Of a stretch of DNA of 64,000 nucleotides, positions 63,810 through 64,000 are shown in pieces. Under the pieces are notes generated by a model. The model searched no databases. It was not told the origin of the DNA and saw only the letters and a list, made by a program, of their open reading frames with translations. The first letter of the stretch is position 1, and each line of letters opens with the position of its first letter. The position numbers and the translations under genes are program-made. Source of the stretch: Ziziphus jujuba. Lineage: Eukaryota; Streptophyta; Magnoliopsida; Rosales; Rhamnaceae. Where the stretch lies: positions 10,499,001 through 10,563,000 of the forward strand of contig NC_083387.1 in assembly GCF_031755915.1 (NCBI RefSeq), in the 5' to 3' direction.

Positions 63810-64000
63810 ATTTAATTATTTTTTGTTACATTGTTTTCAACTTTTTCACATTGAATACAGGTGGCCCTAATTTTAGTCTTGTTTCTTTTGGTGCAGTTCT
63901 GTCAGGTTATGGGCTTTAAGTGGTGAAGTATTGATGGAGATGGTTGGTCACACTTCTATAGTCTATTCGGTGGATTCACACAAGTCTGGGCTTATAGTCA
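60715..64000 (+). CDS. PLAA/DOA1 (UFD3)-like WD40 protein, 5' part of gene
   Basis: Six exons: 60715-60774, 60924-61255, 61647-61750, 62288-62356, 63080-63140 and 63897-64000 (open at window end). All borders are GT-AG and the phase is continuous, giving the first 243 residues. Starts MDIDFKEYQLRCELRGHEDD. The sequence is a WD40 propeller: GHEDDVRGI...TVRLWS, GHTSFVGPLAW...VLVWDL, GHQWQVTGL...TLRRW, EAHKAAIQA...IKLW, GHTDTVRGL...VRLW and GHTSIVYSV. The order and wording match the N-terminal propeller of PLAA/DOA1. In that family the propeller binds ubiquitin, and downstream PFU and PUL domains (beyond the window) bind ubiquitin and Cdc48/p97, so a role in ubiquitin-dependent protein turnover is inferred. 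Full plant proteins are ~760 residues. Confidence 0.92.
61778..61924 (+). repeat. 78-bp tandem duplication in a PLAA intron
   Basis: TCTTATCAGTTCTCTAAAGT starts at 61778 and again at 61856. The copies are essentially identical over ~68 bases, so the duplication is recent. Confidence 0.93.
63775..63808 (+). repeat. (CT)n microsatellite in a PLAA intron
   Basis: Near-perfect CT run with one TTTC interruption, about 120 bp before the exon 6 acceptor; it may extend the polypyrimidine context. Confidence 0.9.

Noticed and set aside
1..64000. tRNA, rRNA, known microRNA precursors
   Set aside because: None recognised by eye; no cloverleaf boxes or known mature microRNA sequences were noticed, though a dedicated scan was not possible.

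Overview
The window reads as nuclear DNA of a flowering plant, probably a eudicot. It is AT-rich, its genes are split by GT-AG introns, and it carries Ty1-copia remnants, MITE-like hairpins and many (AT)n and (CT)n microsatellites. The proteins are all plant types: a plant OST48, small intronless adenylate isopentenyltransferases, a DIR1-like lipid-transfer protein, a UPF0496/DUF677 protein, an LPAT4/5-type acyltransferase and a PLAA/DOA1 WD40 protein. Species was not determined.

Layout. 1-2539: 3' half of the OST48 gene (+). 4160-7480: intact IPT gene A (-) with its promoter and downstream flank. 8126-11095: first copy of a ~3 kb TG...CA-ended element, here called 'family T'. 11568-21035: decayed Ty1-copia element, interrupted at 13446-18012 by one family T copy that itself contains another in reverse. 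21120-37460: a large inverted repeat whose loop holds a second IPT copy (+), now a pseudogene, whose promoter/leader is separated from its coding part by 6.5 kb of nested family T copies. The right arm of the inverted repeat is split by a TIR element that carries yet another family T copy. 39340-40400: short repeats and a 140-bp MITE-like hairpin. 41779-42750: intact IPT gene B (+). 43550-43864: DIR1-like gene (-). 44.3-48.5 kb: intergenic. 49523-50644: UPF0496 gene (+). 52785-55167: three-exon LPAT gene (-) with a likely 5'UTR intron. 56.6-60.5 kb: AT-rich intergenic. 60715-64000: first six exons of a PLAA/DOA1-like gene (+), running off the window.

Function. The housekeeping genes at both ends (N-glycosylation, phospholipid synthesis, Cdc48/ubiquitin handling) flank a dynamic middle zone of cytokinin-synthesis (IPT) gene duplication, inversion and transposon insertion. 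The most unusual item is family T. Five full or interrupted copies lie here, four of them with perfect or simple 5-bp target-site duplications. They have no visible protein-coding internal region, but share a dense W-box-like (TTGAC) cluster at one end and conserved splice-site-like signals outlining a 61-nt candidate exon. They could be solo LTRs of a long-LTR retrotransposon or a non-autonomous element with a spliced non-coding transcript. All comparisons between copies were made by eye.
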